Part shown: positions 32,493-32,669 of the stretch, piece by piece
Position numbering within the stretch: position 1 is the stretch's first letter
Layout: each line of letters opens with the position of its first letter
Origin: an uncultured Collinsella sp.
GTDB lineage: Bacteria; Actinomycetota; Coriobacteriia; Coriobacteriales; Coriobacteriaceae
Length of the DNA: 32,669 nt
Reading direction: 5' to 3'
Assembly: GCA_949287065.1 (NCBI GenBank)
Contig: CASEEV010000092.1
Location: forward strand, 1-32,669
Notes under the pieces: model-generated
The model's database searches: none
The model's input: only the letters and a program-made list of their open reading frames with translations
Told to the model about the DNA's origin: nothing
Position numbers and translations under genes: made by a program

Positions 32493-32669
32493 TTGAGAAA
32501 TCGTATGGTGGAGGTTAGGAGTCTCGGCGTGCGCCTGGCGGCGCCCGCGCCCGCTTCGGCGCCCTGCGCCTCAGCGCGCTCGCTACAAACGCTCCGCGTT
32601 TGCTTGACGCTCGCGCCCCCAATGGGGTTCGATCCCCCTAACCTTGGGGTCGATGCGACCGCAAACAAA

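Larger units (their letters stand above)
31524..32669. other. Gene-free stretch after gyrA made of hairpins and repeats
   Basis: No convincing protein gene. It contains, in order, the hairpin at 31548-31581, a degenerate array of about 30-bp elements (about 31640-32175), and tandem 201-bp units (32204 to the right edge). Short open frames here translate repeated nucleotide motifs on both strands and are treated as non-coding. Confidence 0.7.
32204..32669. repeat. Tandem repeat of about 201 bp, more than two copies, running off the right edge
   Basis: Units start at 32204, 32405 and 32607 (spacing 201 and 202 bp); the last is cut by the window. Copies are nearly identical except for A-run length and a short stretch after the terminator. 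Each unit holds CCCCAATGGGG, GGTTCGATCCCCCTAACC, GGTCGATGCGACC, a leftward terminator, TGGTGGAGGTTAGGAGTCTC, and a chain of small hairpins with TCC loops (GGCGCTCCGCGCC, AAACGCTCCGCGTTT). The sequence before 32204 resembles a diverged end of another unit. Confidence 0.9.

Noticed and set aside
32185-32668. Minus-strand frames of 93 and 95 residues in the tandem repeat
   Set aside because: They translate the 201-bp unit including its terminator and hairpins; more likely non-coding.

Overview
The window is a GC-rich chromosomal segment around the replication origin of what looks like a member of the Coriobacteriia, most likely Collinsella or a close relative. This is inferred from the actinobacterial order dnaA-dnaN-recF-dciA-gyrB-gyrA, the leftward set rpmH-rnpA-yidD-yidC-jag-rsmG-parA-parB, the base composition and the style of the proteins. 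Species cannot be fixed without a database search. Genes diverge from about 20.4 kb: rpmH to parB point left, dnaA to gyrA point right, as expected for bidirectional replication starting here.

Layout. (1) 1-2764: end of a lactose-type phosphotransferase operon, a LacE-like IIC-IIB permease (cut by the left edge) and a LacG-like 6-phospho-beta-galactosidase, with an intercistronic stem-loop and a terminator-like hairpin. (2) 2765-3466: no protein gene. It holds a tRNA-Gly(CCC) gene broken after the anticodon loop but still behind a good promoter, repeat-like sequence, and terminators. (3) 3467-7494, minus: a very large membrane protein with a degenerate M28-peptidase fold split by an acidic low-complexity insertion of about 850 residues, followed by a coupled single-span membrane protein. 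(4) 7626-9787: two overlapping WYL-domain regulators with promoter and terminator. (5) 9769-13661, minus: ddl and a DinG-type exonuclease-helicase fusion. (6) 13781-14891: rlmN. (7) 14886-17795, minus: rsmG, parA, parB and a small membrane protein, with three parS sites. (8) 18060-20381, minus: rpmH-rnpA-yidD-yidC and jag. (9) 20453-23819: origin region. An unusual gene for a GHKL-ATPase joined to a winged helix lies between rpmH and dnaA. DnaA boxes occur before it, inside it, and between dnaA and dnaN, the last set with a DnaA-trio-like unwinding element. (10) 23820-31523: dnaN, recF, dciA, gyrB, gyrA. (11) 31524-32669: no convincing gene. There is a hairpin, a degenerate array of about 30-bp elements that switches orientation, and a tandem repeat of about 201 bp whose units carry tRNA-3'-end-like pieces and a leftward terminator.

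How the genes work together: most of the window is the replication-initiation, segregation, topology and ribosome/membrane-insertion core. The best candidates for something undescribed are the GHKL-ATPase/winged-helix gene carrying DnaA boxes next to dnaA, the split pseudo-M28 membrane protein, and the two repeat systems after gyrA, one of which appears tRNA-derived.
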